64,000 bases of DNA, taken from Microbacterium sp. AK031. Its GTDB lineage: Bacteria; Actinomycetota; Actinomycetes; Actinomycetales; Microbacteriaceae. The notes beneath the pieces are model-generated. The model was not told the origin of the DNA. It worked only from the letters and a program-made list of their open reading frames with translations, and made no database searches. Of this stretch, positions 8,133 through 16,761 are shown one piece after another; position 1 is the stretch's first letter; every line of letters starts with the position of its first letter. A program made the translations under genes and the position numbers. The stretch is from NCBI RefSeq assembly GCF_024807145.1, contig NZ_JANUCA010000002.1, positions 124,001 to 188,000 of the forward strand, written 5' to 3'.

Positions 8133-8588
8133 TCAGTCCGCGGTCTCCACGGCGATCGGTCGGTTCTCGTAATAGGTCTGCAGCACGACCGTGGTTCGCG
8201 TGCGGACGTTCGCCGCAAGACGCACCTCGTTCACCAGCTGCTCCAGCGCGCGCGGCGATGCCACACGTACGAACAGCATGTAACTGGCGTCACCGGCCAC
8301 CGAATGACACGCTTCGATCTCCGAAAACGGCTCCAGCAGCTCTGGTGCGTTGTCCGGCTGGCCAGGATCGAGCGGCGTGATCTCGATGAACGCCGAGAGC
8401 GGCTTGCCCAGCGCCTCCGCATCGAAGATCGTGCGGTACCCCGCGATCACTCCCCGCGACTCGAGCCGGCGCAACCTCGATTGCACTGCTGAGCTCGACA
8501 ACCCGACGGCATCCGAAAGCTGCGCAAGGGTCGCCCGGGCGTCCCTGGAGATCTCGGCAATGATCTGACGGTCGACAGCATCCTCCAT
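8133..8588 (-). CDS. Lrp/AsnC family transcriptional regulator
   Basis: 151 residues from the ATG at 8588 (MEDAVDRQII). The AsnC-type HTH (about 5-55: ATLAQLSDAVGLSSSAVQSRLRRLESRGVI) is followed by a RAM/Lrp ligand-binding domain (about 65-145). It is divergent from the DUF6421-SDR pair, 72 bp away, and is the likely regulator of that unit, possibly sensing an amino acid. Confidence 0.9.
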   Translation of the reverse strand: MEDAVDRQIIAEISRDARATLAQLSDAVGLSSSAVQSRLRRLESRGVIAGYRTIFDAEALGKPLSAFIEITPLDPGQPDNAPELLEPFSEIEACHSVAGDASYMLFVRVASPRALEQLVNEVRLAANVRTRTTVVLQTYYENRPIAVETAD

Positions 8589-8660
8589 AGGTGAAAGAAT
8601 ATCGGACAACAGCGGCTTATGCCGGAAAATTTCCTCTTCATGACCCGATCGGAGGTCCCG

Positions 8661-10079
8661 ATGACCACCACCCACCCGCAGATCAACGCAATCGTCGGCG
8701 AGCCCGAGGTTGTAGAGGATGCCCGCACCGCTGAGACTTCGCCGGCCTGGGCGCGCCTGAAGAACGCCGCAATCGCGCTGCGCGAGTTCCAGATCAAGGA
8801 CGGGTCGATCCCTTCATCCGCCGACCACGACGCTGCACGAATCCACGTCGCGGCGATCATCGCCGGCATACGCGCGCTCGCGCCCGCCTTTCCCCACGAT
8901 GCCGAGTATCTCGCAGCATCCGTCGACGACTTCGAGCGCTGGGCCGAATCCGGATTCGGCGTGCCCGATTTTCTCGACTCCCTGGTGGCGTTCCAGCCGC
9001 AGCGGCATCGCATCGACGGCATCCGCCACCTCGTCGTCTTTCCGATGTACACCCAGAACGGCTCGCCGGACCGGCTCGTCGAGGCGCTCATCGTCGAGGC
9101 GATCTGGCCCGAGTTCATCGCTGAGCTGGAGGCAGCTGACTACGCCAACAAGCTGTTCGTCTCGCTGCGCCTGGTGGACTTCACGCCCGGATACGACACG
9201 AACTGCGCAGTGCTCTTCCCCGAGACAGTCGCGATGCGGGAGATTCCCGCCTTCACCTGGGGCGCGATCTTCCAGGACCGCGAGGCCGCCCGCTACCGGC
9301 GCGTCGTGCGCGCGGCATCCGAGATCACCAAGCTCGAGCTGCCCGCCGAGGCTGCGCGGATGCTGGATGACCACGATCTCACGGAGAAGACGTTCGTGAT
9401 GTGGGACATCATCCACGACCGCACGCACATGCGCGGTGACCTGCCGTTCGACCCATTCATGATCAAGCAGCGGATGCCGTACTTCCTGTACTCGCTCGAG
9501 GAGCTGCGCTGCGACCTCACAGCGTTCCGCGAGAGCGTGGCGATCGAGAAGCGGTTGTCCGCCCGTGACGATCTGACCGCCACCGAGCAGCAGATGCTCG
9601 AGCACGCCGACCTCGTGCAGTACGCGGTCATCTTCGACCGGATCTTCCGATTCGCGATCACCGGTTCGCGGGTGCGCAACTACGACGGACTCGGAGGGCA
9701 GCTGTTGTTCGCCTGGCTGCACCAGCGCGGCGTGCTGCACTGGACCGACACACAGCTCGCGTTCGACTGGGCTGAGGTTCCTGCGGCCGTGATCGCGCTC
9801 AGCGACGCGGTCAATGATCTGTACTGGCGCTCGATCGACCGCCCGAAGACGGCACACTGGCTGGCGGCGTACGAGCTGGTGCGCAGCGTGCTGAGCCCGA
9901 ACCCTGCGTCGAATTGGGCGCGTGGACTGCCTGCTGAGGTGCTCGCCGGGGCGCCCAAGGGATACACCGACCAAGTGCTGGACGACGAGTTCCCCCTGTC
10001 GATGTTCTTCGAGGCGCTGGAGAAGAAGATGCGACCCGTGATCGAGTCGACGGCGGGCATTCGAGCCTCTGATGCCTAG
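8661..10079 (+). CDS. DUF6421 family protein
   Basis: 472 residues from the ATG at 8661, which has a strong GGAGG site; an in-frame ATG at 8619 lacks one. The soluble protein fits DUF6421, an actinobacterial family of unknown function. A His/Asp-rich stretch WDIIHDRTHMRGDLPF (about residues 250-265) could bind a metal, but no characterised enzyme is recognised. Its stop overlaps the next SDR gene by 8 bp, implying a joint function, and a divergent Lrp regulator suggests amino-acid-linked control. Confidence 0.75.
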   Translation: MTTTHPQINAIVGEPEVVEDARTAETSPAWARLKNAAIALREFQIKDGSIPSSADHDAARIHVAAIIAGIRALAPAFPHDAEYLAASVDDFERWAESGFGVPDFLDSLVAFQPQRHRIDGIRHLVVFPMYTQNGSPDRLVEALIVEAIWPEFIAELEAADYANKLFVSLRLVDFTPGYDTNCAVLFPETVAMREIPAFTWGAIFQDREAARYRRVVRAASEITKLELPAEAARMLDDHDLTEKTFVMWDIIHDRTHMRGDLPFDPFMIKQRMPYFLYSLEELRCDLTAFRESVAIEKRLSARDDLTATEQQMLEHADLVQYAVIFDRIFRFAITGSRVRNYDGLGGQLLFAWLHQRGVLHWTDTQLAFDWAEVPAAVIALSDAVNDLYWRSIDRPKTAHWLAAYELVRSVLSPNPASNWARGLPAEVLAGAPKGYTDQVLDDEFPLSMFFEALEKKMRPVIESTAGIRASDA

Positions 10080-10725
10080 CCTCGGGGGTGGGCTCGAAGG
10101 ACGCACGGTGGTGATCGCGGGCGCGACGAGCGCAGCCGGACTGGCTGTCGCGAGGGCGCTGGTCTCGGCGGGCGCACGTGTTATCGCAACGGGACGATCG
10201 GACGATCGCCTCGCTGCGGTCGCGGATGCCGGGGCTGACGTCGCCGTGACTGACGCGACGTCGCTCGAGGATATGTCCGCACTCGCCGGGCGGCTCGACC
10301 GGGTCGACGGTGTCGTATCACTGGTGGGCGGTTGGCGAGGGGGTGGAGGTCTTGCCGGACAGTCCGACGAGGATCTCGAGGCCCTCATGCCCGCGCTCCG
10401 CGCAGTGCGTGCGACGAGCCGCGCCTTCGATGGTGCGCTGCAGGCTTCGGATGCCGGGCGCTTCGCGATCGTGTCGTCCACTGCCGTCGCGCGCCCGCTC
10501 GCGGGCGGGGCGAACTACGCCGCGGTGAAGGCCGCGAGTGAAGCATGGGCGCGCGCCGTCGCGCACGGATTCGCGAGATCCGCGAAGAACAGCGGAGAAC
10601 CTCTGCGTGCGGCATCCGTTGTGTTCCGTGCAAAGGCGCTCGATCCGGAATCGCTCGCCGGCGCCGTTCTCGGACTATGGGATGCGGATGCCACGACACT
10701 CAATGATCAGGTGATCGAACTCTAG
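10072..10725 (+). CDS. Short-chain dehydrogenase/reductase coupled to DUF6421
   Basis: 217 residues, a compact SDR. A modified cofactor loop (VVIAGATSAAGLAVARAL) lies at the N-terminus, and catalytic YxxxK appears as NYAAVKAASE near residue 147, preceded by a Ser pair (FAIVSSTA). It overlaps the DUF6421 gene by 8 bp, so the products probably act in one pathway. Substrate unknown. Its end overlaps the convergent MFS gene by 4 bp. Confidence 0.85.
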   Translation: MPSLGGGLEGRTVVIAGATSAAGLAVARALVSAGARVIATGRSDDRLAAVADAGADVAVTDATSLEDMSALAGRLDRVDGVVSLVGGWRGGGGLAGQSDEDLEALMPALRAVRATSRAFDGALQASDAGRFAIVSSTAVARPLAGGANYAAVKAASEAWARAVAHGFARSAKNSGEPLRAASVVFRAKALDPESLAGAVLGLWDADATTLNDQVIEL

Positions 10726-12230
10726 GAATGCCGGTCGGGCACCTCTGGCGGCATGCCCCGCACAGGCGGCGGCGCTTCGAACATGGGCGCCTCAGAGCCC
10801 GCAGTATCCGGTGCCTCGCCGGACTCCGCGCCCTCACCATCCACACCGCCGACCGACTGGGCCGGCGCGTGCGCGTAGAGCTCGGTGAGCTTGCGGTAGG
10901 AGCGGGTGAGGAAGGCCGACGCCGCCGCGACGACCATGACCAACCCGGCGAACAGGCAGATCAGCGCGATGCCGCGGGCCTGTCCCTCGCCAAGCAGCCA
11001 TCCCCACTGCTGTTGACCGGCGCGGGTGTCCATGTAGGGGATGATCACGAACTCCGCGATCGGCGCGATCAGGAACGCCGTGATCGGAGCCGCTCCCGCC
11101 TCCATCGCCGCCGCGACGCCGAACACTCGACCCTGCCGCTGGAACGGCACGACCTTTTGGATGATGGTCTGCTCCGACGCCTCGACGAGAGGTATCAGCA
11201 TCATGTACAGCCAGATGCCGACGGCGTACAGCAGCCACCATTCGCGCAGCATGAACACCGCGCCCAGAAGTCCCATGACGATCACGGCGAGGAGCAACGT
11301 GCGCATCGGCCGCTTGCCGAGGCCGAACTTCGCCACGAGCGCGCCGCCGATGAGGAATCCGGTGGAGGTGACGCCCAGCACGATGCCCCACATCTCGACG
11401 GAGAACAGCGTCAGTCCGTACGGGTCCATCAGGGCCATGTACACGCCACCGATGAGATTGTTGAAGGTCGAGAAGATGATGAGGGCGAACAGTCCTGGTG
11501 CGAGGCGGATCGCCTTGACGCTGCCGCGGAAGTCGAGCGCGCTCGAGGAATCGGGATCGGGCTGCGGAGTGTCTTCGGAGATGCGCACGAAGAGCAGGTG
11601 CACGAAGCTGACACCCATCGCGACGATCGCGATCACGAGCGTCCAGCCCATGCCGAGAAACCCGATCGAGAGTCCGGAGAACACGCTGGTCACCAGGAAG
11701 GCGATGCCCTGCACAGTGCCTACGAGGCCGTTCGCGTTCGCGCGCCTGTCTTCTTCGACCAGCAGCGTGACGGTCGTCGACAGGGCGATGTTGCGCAGCT
11801 GCTCGATCACTCCTCCGAACAGGATGATGCCGGAGAACAGCCAGAACCACGGCCCGCCGAGGTCGAGCAGCGCCGACTCCGGCTGCCAAAGGTAGAGCGC
11901 ACCGGCCGCCGCGAACGCGCCAGCGGACACGACGCTGGACAGCAGCATGACCGAATGCTTGCGATGCCGGTCCACGATCGTGCCGAACACCATGGCGAAG
12001 AACGCGACGAACAGCATGTAGGCGCCGCCGATGATGCCGGTGGCCAGCACCGACTGCGTCTCGATGTACACCCAGAACGTGAGGGCGAACCAGAGAAAGC
12101 TCGTCGTGACGTTGGCGATGAGCGTGTTGACGAGCACGTTGATGAACGCCCGGTTCGCACTCGGACCTCCGGGGCTAGAGCGCTCGACGCCCTCGCCGAT
12201 CGCTCCCGCGGAATCTGCAGTCTCGCTCAC
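10722..12230 (-). CDS. MFS transporter
   Basis: About 502 residues with roughly twelve membrane segments and a hydrophilic, Pro/Glu-rich C-terminal tail (from about residue 450). The pattern resembles MFS exporters of the MefA/drug-efflux branch; no substrate motif is clear. I take the GTG at 12230 (VSETADSAG); an ATG at 12260 would lie only 19 bp from the divergent aldolase start. Neither start has a good ribosome site, so a leaderless transcript is possible. Confidence 0.8.
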   Translation of the reverse strand: MSETADSAGAIGEGVERSSPGGPSANRAFINVLVNTLIANVTTSFLWFALTFWVYIETQSVLATGIIGGAYMLFVAFFAMVFGTIVDRHRKHSVMLLSSVVSAGAFAAAGALYLWQPESALLDLGGPWFWLFSGIILFGGVIEQLRNIALSTTVTLLVEEDRRANANGLVGTVQGIAFLVTSVFSGLSIGFLGMGWTLVIAIVAMGVSFVHLLFVRISEDTPQPDPDSSSALDFRGSVKAIRLAPGLFALIIFSTFNNLIGGVYMALMDPYGLTLFSVEMWGIVLGVTSTGFLIGGALVAKFGLGKRPMRTLLLAVIVMGLLGAVFMLREWWLLYAVGIWLYMMLIPLVEASEQTIIQKVVPFQRQGRVFGVAAAMEAGAAPITAFLIAPIAEFVIIPYMDTRAGQQQWGWLLGEGQARGIALICLFAGLVMVVAAASAFLTRSYRKLTELYAHAPAQSVGGVDGEGAESGEAPDTAGSEAPMFEAPPPVRGMPPEVPDRHS

Positions 12231-12278
12231 GAGAAGAAGCGTAGCGAGGACGACCGACATCCGACATAGGCTGGTGCG

Positions 12279-13352
12279 GTGAGCACACTGCATGACCCCG
12301 CGATCCGGGGATTCGCGTCGGACAACTACTCCGGCATCCACCCCGAGATCCTCGCGGCGATCGCCGCAGCGAACGACGGCCACCAGATCGCCTACGGAGA
12401 AGACGCATACAGCGAGCGCCTGCAGGAGGTCTTCCGCGACCACCTCGGCGACGGCGTCGAGGCGTTCCCGGTCTTCAACGGCACCGGCGCGAATGTCGTC
12501 GGCCTGCAGTCGATGCTTCCGCGCTGGGGCGCCGTGATCACTGCATCCACCGCCCACATCAACGTCGACGAGGGCGGCGCTCCCGAGCGGATCGGCGGAA
12601 TGAAGCTGCTCACGGTGCCGACGGACGACGGCAAGCTCACCCCTGAGCTCGTCGACAGCGAAGCATGGGGCTGGGGCGACGAGCACCGTGCACAGCCGCT
12701 CGTCGTGTCGATCACGCAGTCCACCGAGCTCGGCACGCTCTACACCGTCGACGAGATCCGCGCTCTCGCGGACCACGCGCACGGCCACGGCATGCGCCTG
12801 CACATGGACGGCGCTCGCATCTCCAACGCCGCCGCCGCCCTCGACGTGCCGCTGCGCGAATTCACCCGTGACGCCGGCGTCGATGTGCTCAGCTTCGGCG
12901 GCACCAAGAACGGCGCGATGCTGGGCGAGGCGATCGTCGTGCTGAACCCCGAAGCATCCTCCGGTCTGATCTACGGCCGCAAGTACAACATGCAGCTCTC
13001 ATCCAAGATGCGCTTCGTCTCCGCGCAGCTCATCGCGCTGCTCGAGGGCGACCTGTGGCTGCGCAACGCCCGTCACTCGAACGCGATGGCGGCACGGCTG
13101 CGCTCCGGTATCGAGGCAGGACTCACTGAAGGCTCCATCCGCGGCGTCGAGTTCGCTCAGCCGACGCAGTCGAACGGCGTCTTCGCGACGCTTCCCGACG
13201 GCGTCGCCGACCGGCTGCGCGAGTCGTTCCGCTTCTATGACTGGGATGCTGCGCGCAACGAGGTGCGCTGGATGTGCAGCTTCGACACCCAGGAGGCCGA
13301 TGTGGACGCCTTCATCGCGGAGCTGGGGCGCCTGACCACGCAGCACCGGTGA
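12279..13352 (+). CDS. ltaE: Low-specificity L-threonine aldolase (beta-eliminating lyase family)
   Basis: 357 residues. PLP-dependent fold-type I enzyme expected to cleave L-threonine/allo-threonine to glycine and acetaldehyde. The PLP lysine lies in SFGGTKNGAM near residue 209, the cofactor Asp in HMDGARISNA near 175, and the N-terminal FASDNYSG motif is typical. The GTG start sits 3-8 bases after a TAGGCT -10-like box, implying a leaderless or near-leaderless mRNA. A strong bidirectional hairpin follows. Confidence 0.9.
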   Translation: MSTLHDPAIRGFASDNYSGIHPEILAAIAAANDGHQIAYGEDAYSERLQEVFRDHLGDGVEAFPVFNGTGANVVGLQSMLPRWGAVITASTAHINVDEGGAPERIGGMKLLTVPTDDGKLTPELVDSEAWGWGDEHRAQPLVVSITQSTELGTLYTVDEIRALADHAHGHGMRLHMDGARISNAAAALDVPLREFTRDAGVDVLSFGGTKNGAMLGEAIVVLNPEASSGLIYGRKYNMQLSSKMRFVSAQLIALLEGDLWLRNARHSNAMAARLRSGIEAGLTEGSIRGVEFAQPTQSNGVFATLPDGVADRLRESFRFYDWDAARNEVRWMCSFDTQEADVDAFIAELGRLTTQHR

Positions 13353-13356
13353 ACAC

Positions 13357-13394
13357 GAATGCGGTGCGCACCGTTGCCGGTGCGCACCGCATTC
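13357..13394. terminator. Bidirectional terminator between aldolase and MFS genes
   Basis: A perfect 16-bp inverted repeat (GAATGCGGTGCGCACC and its complement) with a 6-nt GTTGCC loop lies between two convergent genes, 5 bp after one stop and 16 bp after the other. Confidence 0.8.
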
Positions 13395-13410
13395 CTCGAA
13401 GCAGGGAAGG

Positions 13411-14787
13411 TCAGTGTCCCGGCGTCGCTGCCTTGTCATCGAGGAGGGCGTCCGCCTTCGCGCTGAAGAAGCGGGTCGCCCACATCATGGCGGCGGCGAG
13501 GAATGCGAACACGCCGAGCGACACCACACCCCAGGCGCCGCTCTCGGTCGGCACCGCCTCGTTGAAGCCGGTGCGCATGATGGGTGCCACGAAGCCGCCC
13601 AGGTTTCCGAGCGAGTTGATCAGGCCGATGCCGGCGGCCGCCGCCGCCCCGGTGAGGAACGAGGTCGGGAACGACCAGGTGATCGGCCCAGCGGCGAGGA
13701 ATGCGGAGACCGCGATCGTGATCGCGAGCAGACCGATCAGGCCCTGACCGTTCGCTCCGGCCCACGCCGAGACGAGGATCGCGACGCCGGTGATGACGAA
13801 GAACGACGCGCCCCACTCCCGGCGACGCTTGATCGTGTCGGCATGCTTGCCTGCGTAGTAGCAGGCGAACAGACCCACTGCCCACGGGATGGCCGAGACG
13901 AGACCGACCTGCCAGCCGACGTCCTGTCCGATCAGGCCGGAGACCTGCTGCGGCAGGTAGAAGGTTGTGCCGTAGACGGCGATCTGCAGGCAGAAGTAGA
14001 TGATGGTGAAGTACCAGACCTTCCAGTTCACCATCGCGGCGCCGATGCCCCGCGGACCGTCGGTCTCCTTGACAGCATCCTCGTGCTCCATCACGACTCG
14101 CAGCGCGTGCTTCTCGTCATCCGAGAGGAACTTCGCCTTCTGCGGAGAGTCCACGAGGAAGTAGAACGCCGCGATGCCGGCGACGACGGCCAGCATGCCC
14201 TCGACGAAGAACATCACCTGCCATCCGGCCCATGGCGTGACCTCCTCGCCGAAGCTGATCAGCCCGCCCGACAGCGGTGCGCCCAGCATCTGCGAGAAGG
14301 GCTGCGCCAGGTAGAACAGCGCGAACATCTGCACGCGTCGCTTGTTGGGGAACCACTGCGACAGGAACATGATCACGCCGGGGAAGAGCCCGGCCTCTGT
14401 CACACCCAGCAGGAATCGCAGGATGATGAACATGGTCTCGCCGTTGACGAAAGCGAACGCCGCGGCGACGATGCCCCAGGTGATCGCGATGCGCGCCAGC
14501 CAGAACCTGGCACCGAACCTGTTCAGAAGCAGGTTCGACGGGATCTCGAATATCGCGTAGCCGATGAAGAAGATGCCGGCGCCGAGCGCGTAGGCACCGG
14601 CAGAGATACCTCGGTCGGTCTCCAACGCCGCTTCCGCGAAACCGACATTCGTGCGGTCGAGGAACGCGACGAAGTACAGGATGATGAGCATCGGCATCAG
14701 GCGGAACGTCGCCTTCTTGATGCCACTGGCGAGATGCGGACTCGCCAGCAGGGACGGCGCCGTGGCGCCGGGTACGGTTTCAGACAC
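13411..14787 (-). CDS. MFS transporter, anion:cation symporter (ACS) type
   Basis: 458 residues with about twelve membrane segments. The N-terminal block YFVAFLDRTNVGFAEAAL and LLLNRFGARFWLARIAITWG match the ACS branch (tartrate, glucarate, phthalate and related sugar-acid/aromatic importers). Translation starts at GTG (VSETVPG) with an AAAGGAGAG site. It is the last gene of the catabolic locus that runs leftward from 20.8 kb and is the likely importer of the pathway substrate, so a carboxylated or polyhydroxy C4-C6 compound is plausible. Confidence 0.9.
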   Translation of the reverse strand: MSETVPGATAPSLLASPHLASGIKKATFRLMPMLIILYFVAFLDRTNVGFAEAALETDRGISAGAYALGAGIFFIGYAIFEIPSNLLLNRFGARFWLARIAITWGIVAAAFAFVNGETMFIILRFLLGVTEAGLFPGVIMFLSQWFPNKRRVQMFALFYLAQPFSQMLGAPLSGGLISFGEEVTPWAGWQVMFFVEGMLAVVAGIAAFYFLVDSPQKAKFLSDDEKHALRVVMEHEDAVKETDGPRGIGAAMVNWKVWYFTIIYFCLQIAVYGTTFYLPQQVSGLIGQDVGWQVGLVSAIPWAVGLFACYYAGKHADTIKRRREWGASFFVITGVAILVSAWAGANGQGLIGLLAITIAVSAFLAAGPITWSFPTSFLTGAAAAAGIGLINSLGNLGGFVAPIMRTGFNEAVPTESGAWGVVSLGVFAFLAAAMMWATRFFSAKADALLDDKAATPGH

Positions 14788-14828
14788 GAATGAACTCTCC
14801 TTTGAGCGAGGTTCTAGGTGGGAGGGCG

Positions 14829-14930
14829 TCAGCTGCCCAGCGCGGGAATGATCATGAAGAGGCCGGCGGCCACGCAGATCACTCCGAGCACGAGGAAGGC
14901 GATGCGGCCTTTGGACCAGGGACGGGTCAT
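14829..14930 (-). CDS. 33-residue single-pass membrane peptide in the catabolic operon
   Basis: The ATG at 14930 follows an AAAGGTC ribosome site. The peptide has a basic N-terminus (TRPWSKGR) and one hydrophobic segment of about 20 residues. It is packed 11 bp after the SDR stop and 41 bp before the MFS start on the same strand. Spacing, ribosome site and composition suggest it is translated; it may stabilise or assist the MFS importer, which is inference. Confidence 0.55.
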   Translation of the reverse strand: MTRPWSKGRIAFLVLGVICVAAGLFMIIPALGS

Positions 14931-14941
14931 GGTGAGACCTT

Positions 14942-15712
14942 TCAGTGCATGTAGAGGCCGCCGTCGACGTTCAGGGTCTGCCCCGTCACGAAGCCGGCAT
15001 CCTCGCTGATGAGATAGGCGACGGCTGCAGCGATGTCGGTCGGTGTGCCGATGCGCGACAGGACACCGTCGGCCGCCATCGCCGTCTTGCGCTCCTCGGT
15101 GAGGGTGCCGCCCATGATGTCGGTGTCGATGGGTCCTGGAGAGATGACATTCGCGGTCACGCCCAGCGGGCCGAGCTCGCGGGCGATCGAGCGCATCAGG
15201 CCGATCACGCCGGCCTTCGACGCCGAGTACGGAGTCTTGGAGAACGTGCCGCCACCGCGCTGCGCCGACACGGAGGAGATGCCGACGATTCGACCGACGC
15301 CGTTGCCTGCGAGTGTGCGTGCCACTCGCTGAGTGATCCAGTGCACGCCGTCGAGGTTGATCGACTCGACGCGGTGCCATTCCTCGGGCGTGACCTCGAG
15401 GTACGGCACCGGTGAGGACACACCGGCGAAGTTCACCACTGCGACGATCTGCGGAAGCTGCGCCTCGAGCGCGTCGACTGCCGCGACGGCCTGCTCACGA
15501 TCGGCGACGTTCGCGCCGACGCCGACGGCACGCACCCCATGAGCCTCTGCGAGCTCAGCCGCCGTCTGCGCCGCCGCTTCGCCGTCGACGTCGATGATTC
15601 CGACGTTCCAGCCCAGCTCGGCGAGATGGAACGCCGTGGCGCGGCCGATTCCGCGCGGACTCGCGGCACCGGTCAGGATGACGGTTCGTTCGGTGGGGAA
15701 TGTCCTGGACAA
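14942..15712 (-). CDS. SDR family polyol/sugar dehydrogenase
   Basis: 256 residues, classical SDR. The cofactor loop is ILTGAASPRGIGRATAF (TGxxxGxG with an insertion), then VNFAGVSS (NNAG-like), catalytic Ser in GISSVSAQRGGG, and YxxxK as PYSASKAGV near residue 158. The C-terminus TGQTLNVDGGLYMH is typical of SDRs acting on small polyols or ketoses. I use the TTG at 15712, correctly spaced from GGAG; the GTG at 15715 is too close. It lies between the CRYL1-like dehydrogenase and the MFS gene and probably makes one oxidation step of the pathway. Confidence 0.87.
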   Translation of the reverse strand: MSRTFPTERTVILTGAASPRGIGRATAFHLAELGWNVGIIDVDGEAAAQTAAELAEAHGVRAVGVGANVADREQAVAAVDALEAQLPQIVAVVNFAGVSSPVPYLEVTPEEWHRVESINLDGVHWITQRVARTLAGNGVGRIVGISSVSAQRGGGTFSKTPYSASKAGVIGLMRSIARELGPLGVTANVISPGPIDTDIMGGTLTEERKTAMAADGVLSRIGTPTDIAAAVAYLISEDAGFVTGQTLNVDGGLYMH

Positions 15713-15723
15713 CACTGCTCCTC

Positions 15724-15763
15724 TCAGTTCGAGGGGTGGATGGTCAGTTCGAGGGGTGGATGG
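15724..15763. repeat. 20-bp perfect tandem duplication at a gene end
   Basis: TCAGTTCGAGGGGTGGATGG occurs twice in direct succession (15724-15743 and 15744-15763). The second copy encodes the last codons and stop of the CRYL1-like dehydrogenase; the first lies in the gap before the SDR gene, so the spacer appears to be a copied gene end. Confidence 0.9.
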
Positions 15764-16712
15764 GTGCGGGGCCGAGCTCATCCATGAGCTTCTTGATCGC
15801 GACGTACGCCTTGTTGCGGTACGCGATGAGCTCGGGCGTCCGCTCAGCGGGAACGTCGAGGAATCCGGCGCCGGACTTGGTGCCGAGCTTTCCTGCCGAG
15901 ACCAGGTCGGAGAGCGCCTTCGGAGTGGCGAAGCGCTCGGGGAACTCGGTCTGCAGCGATGCGTAGCAGAAGGAGTACACGTCGAGTCCTGCCATGTCCG
16001 CAATCGCGAACGGGCCGAACACCGGCAGGCGGAACCCGAAGGTCGTGCGCACGATCGTGTCGATGTCCTCCGGCGTGGCGACGCCCTCCTCCACGAGCTG
16101 GGTCGCCTCGTGGAACAGCGCGTACTGCAGACGGTTGAGCACGAAGCCGGTCGCGTCCTTGACACGAGCGGTCTCCTTGCCCGTGGCCGCCACGATCGCT
16201 TCGACGACAGGCAGGATGGCCTCGTCAGTCGCAGCGTGCGGGATCAGCTCGACGCCGGGGATGAACGGCGCTGGGTTGGAGAAGTGCACGCCGAGGAAGC
16301 GCTCGGGGTTCACGACCGCCTCCGCGAGCTTGCCGATCAGGATGGTCGAGGTGTTGCTGCCGATGATCGCTCCCGGCGCGGCCGCCTCGGAGATGCGCCG
16401 AAGCGTGGCGTGCTTGATCTCGATCTTCTCCGGTACGGCCTCTTCGATGAATGAGGCACCGGCGACGGCATCCTCGATCGTGGCCGCCGTCACGCGCCCC
16501 GCGATGATCTCTGCAGCGCCCGCGGGGAACAGATCATCCGCGACGAACTGCTCGGCCTCCGCGATGAGTCGGTCGCGGTTCTGCTTCGCGATCTCGATGT
16601 CGACGTCCGCGATGCGCACTTCTGCGCCGGACATCGCGAGGCACTGAGCGATGCCGCCGCCCATGTATCCGCTGCCGATGACGGCGTAGATCGGGCGTTC
16701 CTGATTGGTCAT
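15744..16712 (-). CDS. 3-hydroxyacyl-CoA dehydrogenase-fold protein, CRYL1/L-gulonate 3-dehydrogenase-like
   Basis: 322 residues with an AGGAGA site before the ATG at 16712. The N-terminal Rossmann motif is VIGSGYMGGGIAQ, then SNTSTILIGKLA and HFSNPAPFIPGVELIPH with the catalytic His. The C-terminal block DATGFVLNRLQYALFHEATQLVEEG fits lambda-crystallin/L-gulonate 3-dehydrogenase and carnitine dehydrogenase better than fatty-acid enzymes, as does the length. In this context it likely oxidises a hydroxyl of a sugar acid or polyol with NAD. Annotation as a beta-oxidation enzyme would probably mislead. Confidence 0.8.
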   Translation of the reverse strand: MTNQERPIYAVIGSGYMGGGIAQCLAMSGAEVRIADVDIEIAKQNRDRLIAEAEQFVADDLFPAGAAEIIAGRVTAATIEDAVAGASFIEEAVPEKIEIKHATLRRISEAAAPGAIIGSNTSTILIGKLAEAVVNPERFLGVHFSNPAPFIPGVELIPHAATDEAILPVVEAIVAATGKETARVKDATGFVLNRLQYALFHEATQLVEEGVATPEDIDTIVRTTFGFRLPVFGPFAIADMAGLDVYSFCYASLQTEFPERFATPKALSDLVSAGKLGTKSGAGFLDVPAERTPELIAYRNKAYVAIKKLMDELGPAPIHPSN

Positions 16713-16761
16713 TATCGTCTCCTGGGTCGAATTTCGGATGCGTCGAGTTGCAGGATGCAGA

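Noticed and set aside
10728..12269. 513-codon plus-strand frame opposite the MFS gene
   Set aside because: Charged, His/Arg/Asp-rich text without a fold, opposite a clear membrane protein.
13414..14793. 459-codon plus-strand frame opposite the ACS transporter
   Set aside because: Shadow of the transporter; no motif and no ribosome site.
15744..16712. Annotation as a fatty-acid 3-hydroxybutyryl-CoA dehydrogenase
   Set aside because: Length, the NRLQYALFHEA block and the catabolic context fit the CRYL1/L-gulonate dehydrogenase branch better, although the fold is shared.
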